From positions 1-49,567 of the forward strand of contig NZ_ACQT01000012.1 in the NCBI RefSeq assembly GCF_000175235.1: a stretch of 49,567 nucleotides of DNA, given 5' to 3'. How positions within the stretch are numbered: the stretch's first letter is position 1; each line of letters begins with the position of its first letter. The notes below the pieces were generated by a model. That model searched no databases, was not told where the DNA came from, and saw only the letters and a list, made by a program, of their open reading frames with translations. The position numbers and the translations under genes are program-made. Below, piece after piece: positions 49,088-49,567 of this stretch. Source of the DNA: Acidovorax delafieldii 2AN. GTDB taxonomy: Bacteria; Pseudomonadota; Gammaproteobacteria; Burkholderiales; Burkholderiaceae_C.

Positions 49088-49567
49088 ATGGAGAATGACT
49101 TCTCAAACCACACCCCCATGATGCAGCAGTACCTGGCCCTCAAGGCCGGGCACCCGGACACGCTGGTGTTCTACCGCATGGGCGATTTCTACGAGCTGTT
49201 CTGGCAGGACGCCGAGAAGGCTTCGCGCCTGCTGGACATCACGCTCACGCAGCGCGGCCAGTCGGCCGGCCAGCCGGTGGTGATGGCGGGCGTGCCCTTC
49301 CATGCGCTGGAGAACTACCTCGCCCGGCTCATCAAGATGGGCGAGTCGGTGGCCATCGCGGAACAGGTGGGCGACGTGGCCACGGCCAAGGGACCGGTGG
49401 AGCGCAAGGTGGTGCGCGTGGTCACGCCCGGCACGCTGACCGACAGCGAGCTGCTGTCCGACAAGGCCGAGGCCCTGCTGCTGGCCGTGCACCAGGGCGC
49501 GCGCGCGCGCTGCGGCCTGGCCTGGCTCAGCGTGACGCAGGGCCGCGTGTTCCTGGCCGAATGCGCG
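49088..49567 (+). CDS. mutS: DNA mismatch repair protein MutS, element-supplied start (3' part beyond the window)
   Basis: Translation from ATG 49088 gives [20 protein letters not shown] and runs to the window end without a stop. The mismatch-recognition segment [12 protein letters not shown], with its Phe-x-Glu (DFYE), is intact, and [16 protein letters not shown] and VAIAEQVGD follow, as in MutS. The first six residues (MENDFS) come from element DNA; the native start at 19805 gave MSDTLE. The mature body is otherwise complete here. I see no good ribosome-binding site before ATG 49088, and the native promoter is now 29 kb away. Confidence 0.93.
   Translation, partial: MENDFSNHTPMMQQYLALKAGHPDTLVFYRMGDFYELFWQDAEKASRLLDITLTQRGQSAGQPVVMAGVPFHALENYLARLIKMGESVAIAEQVGDVATAKGPVERKVVRVVTPGTLTDSELLSDKAEALLLAVHQGARARCGLAWLSVTQGRVFLAECA
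49106..49133 (+). repeat. Right attachment-site core (28-bp direct repeat)
   Basis: These bases are identical to 19823-19850. They sit in codons 7-16 of the mutS frame beginning at 49088, so integration keeps the frame of the gene body. Confidence 0.92.

Larger units (their letters stand above)
19823..49133. mobile_element. Integrative and mobilizable element inserted in mutS
   Basis: The ends are the 28-bp att repeats. Between them are a tyrosine integrase reading leftward from beside the right end, an AlpA-like HTH protein, a MOBQ relaxase with an oriT-like region, an IncQ-RepC-like initiator, ArdC and defence genes. No type IV secretion genes are present, so I class it as mobilizable and not self-transmissible. 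Its base composition is visibly less GC-rich than the flanking chromosome. Confidence 0.9.

Overview
The window reads as a high-GC betaproteobacterial chromosome, most like the Comamonadaceae (Acidovorax and relatives). That placement is inferred from the gene content and base composition (pmbA/darP/mog, cysE–trmJ, suhB, mutS) and was not checked by any search. A less GC-rich accessory element of about 29 kb interrupts the backbone.

Left backbone (1–19,804). It starts with the 3' end of an SDR/epimerase-like gene and a decayed stretch holding the C-terminal half of a TetR-type regulator. Then come pmbA (−), darP and mog (+), a zinc alcohol dehydrogenase, an unknown four-segment membrane protein, cysE and trmJ (−), a secreted protein made of three copies of one domain, and suhB. 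A leftward operon follows with three signalling genes: a PAS–GGDEF–EAL protein, a 1,623-residue hybrid histidine kinase (multi-PAS, HisKA, two receivers, Hpt) and a receiver–HD-GYP protein. It carries domains for making and for breaking cyclic di-GMP plus a phosphorelay. The native promoter and first codons of mutS lie divergent to it.

Integrated element (about 19,823–49,133). A tyrosine recombinase at the right end has inserted an integrative, mobilizable element into the 5' end of mutS. A perfect 28-bp repeat marks both ends. At the left, mutS is cut to 16 codons followed by a stop. At the right, the element supplies a new start and six codons in frame with the rest of mutS. The cargo and backbone are: two small exported proteins, a pair of duplicated AraC-like regulators, an ArdC antirestriction protein, several unknown genes, a ParB–MT-A70 methyltransferase fusion, an IncQ-RepC-like initiator with 21-bp repeats in its own 3' end, a type I restriction-modification operon with an extra gene, a leftward trio (OLD-like ATPase, D12 adenine methylase, HEPN protein), an oriT-like region and a MOBQ relaxase, an AlpA-like HTH protein and the integrase.

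How it fits together: the integrase moves the element in and out of mutS. RepC and the relaxase suggest replication after excision and transfer using another element's conjugation machinery. ArdC and the methyltransferases would protect incoming DNA, while the restriction system and the ATPase/methylase/HEPN trio would defend the host and stabilise the element. The most novel-looking items are the mutS start replacement, the ATPase–methylase–HEPN trio, a 20-bp palindrome dispersed four times, the in-gene iteron-like repeats, and a structured leader that can hide a ribosome-binding site.
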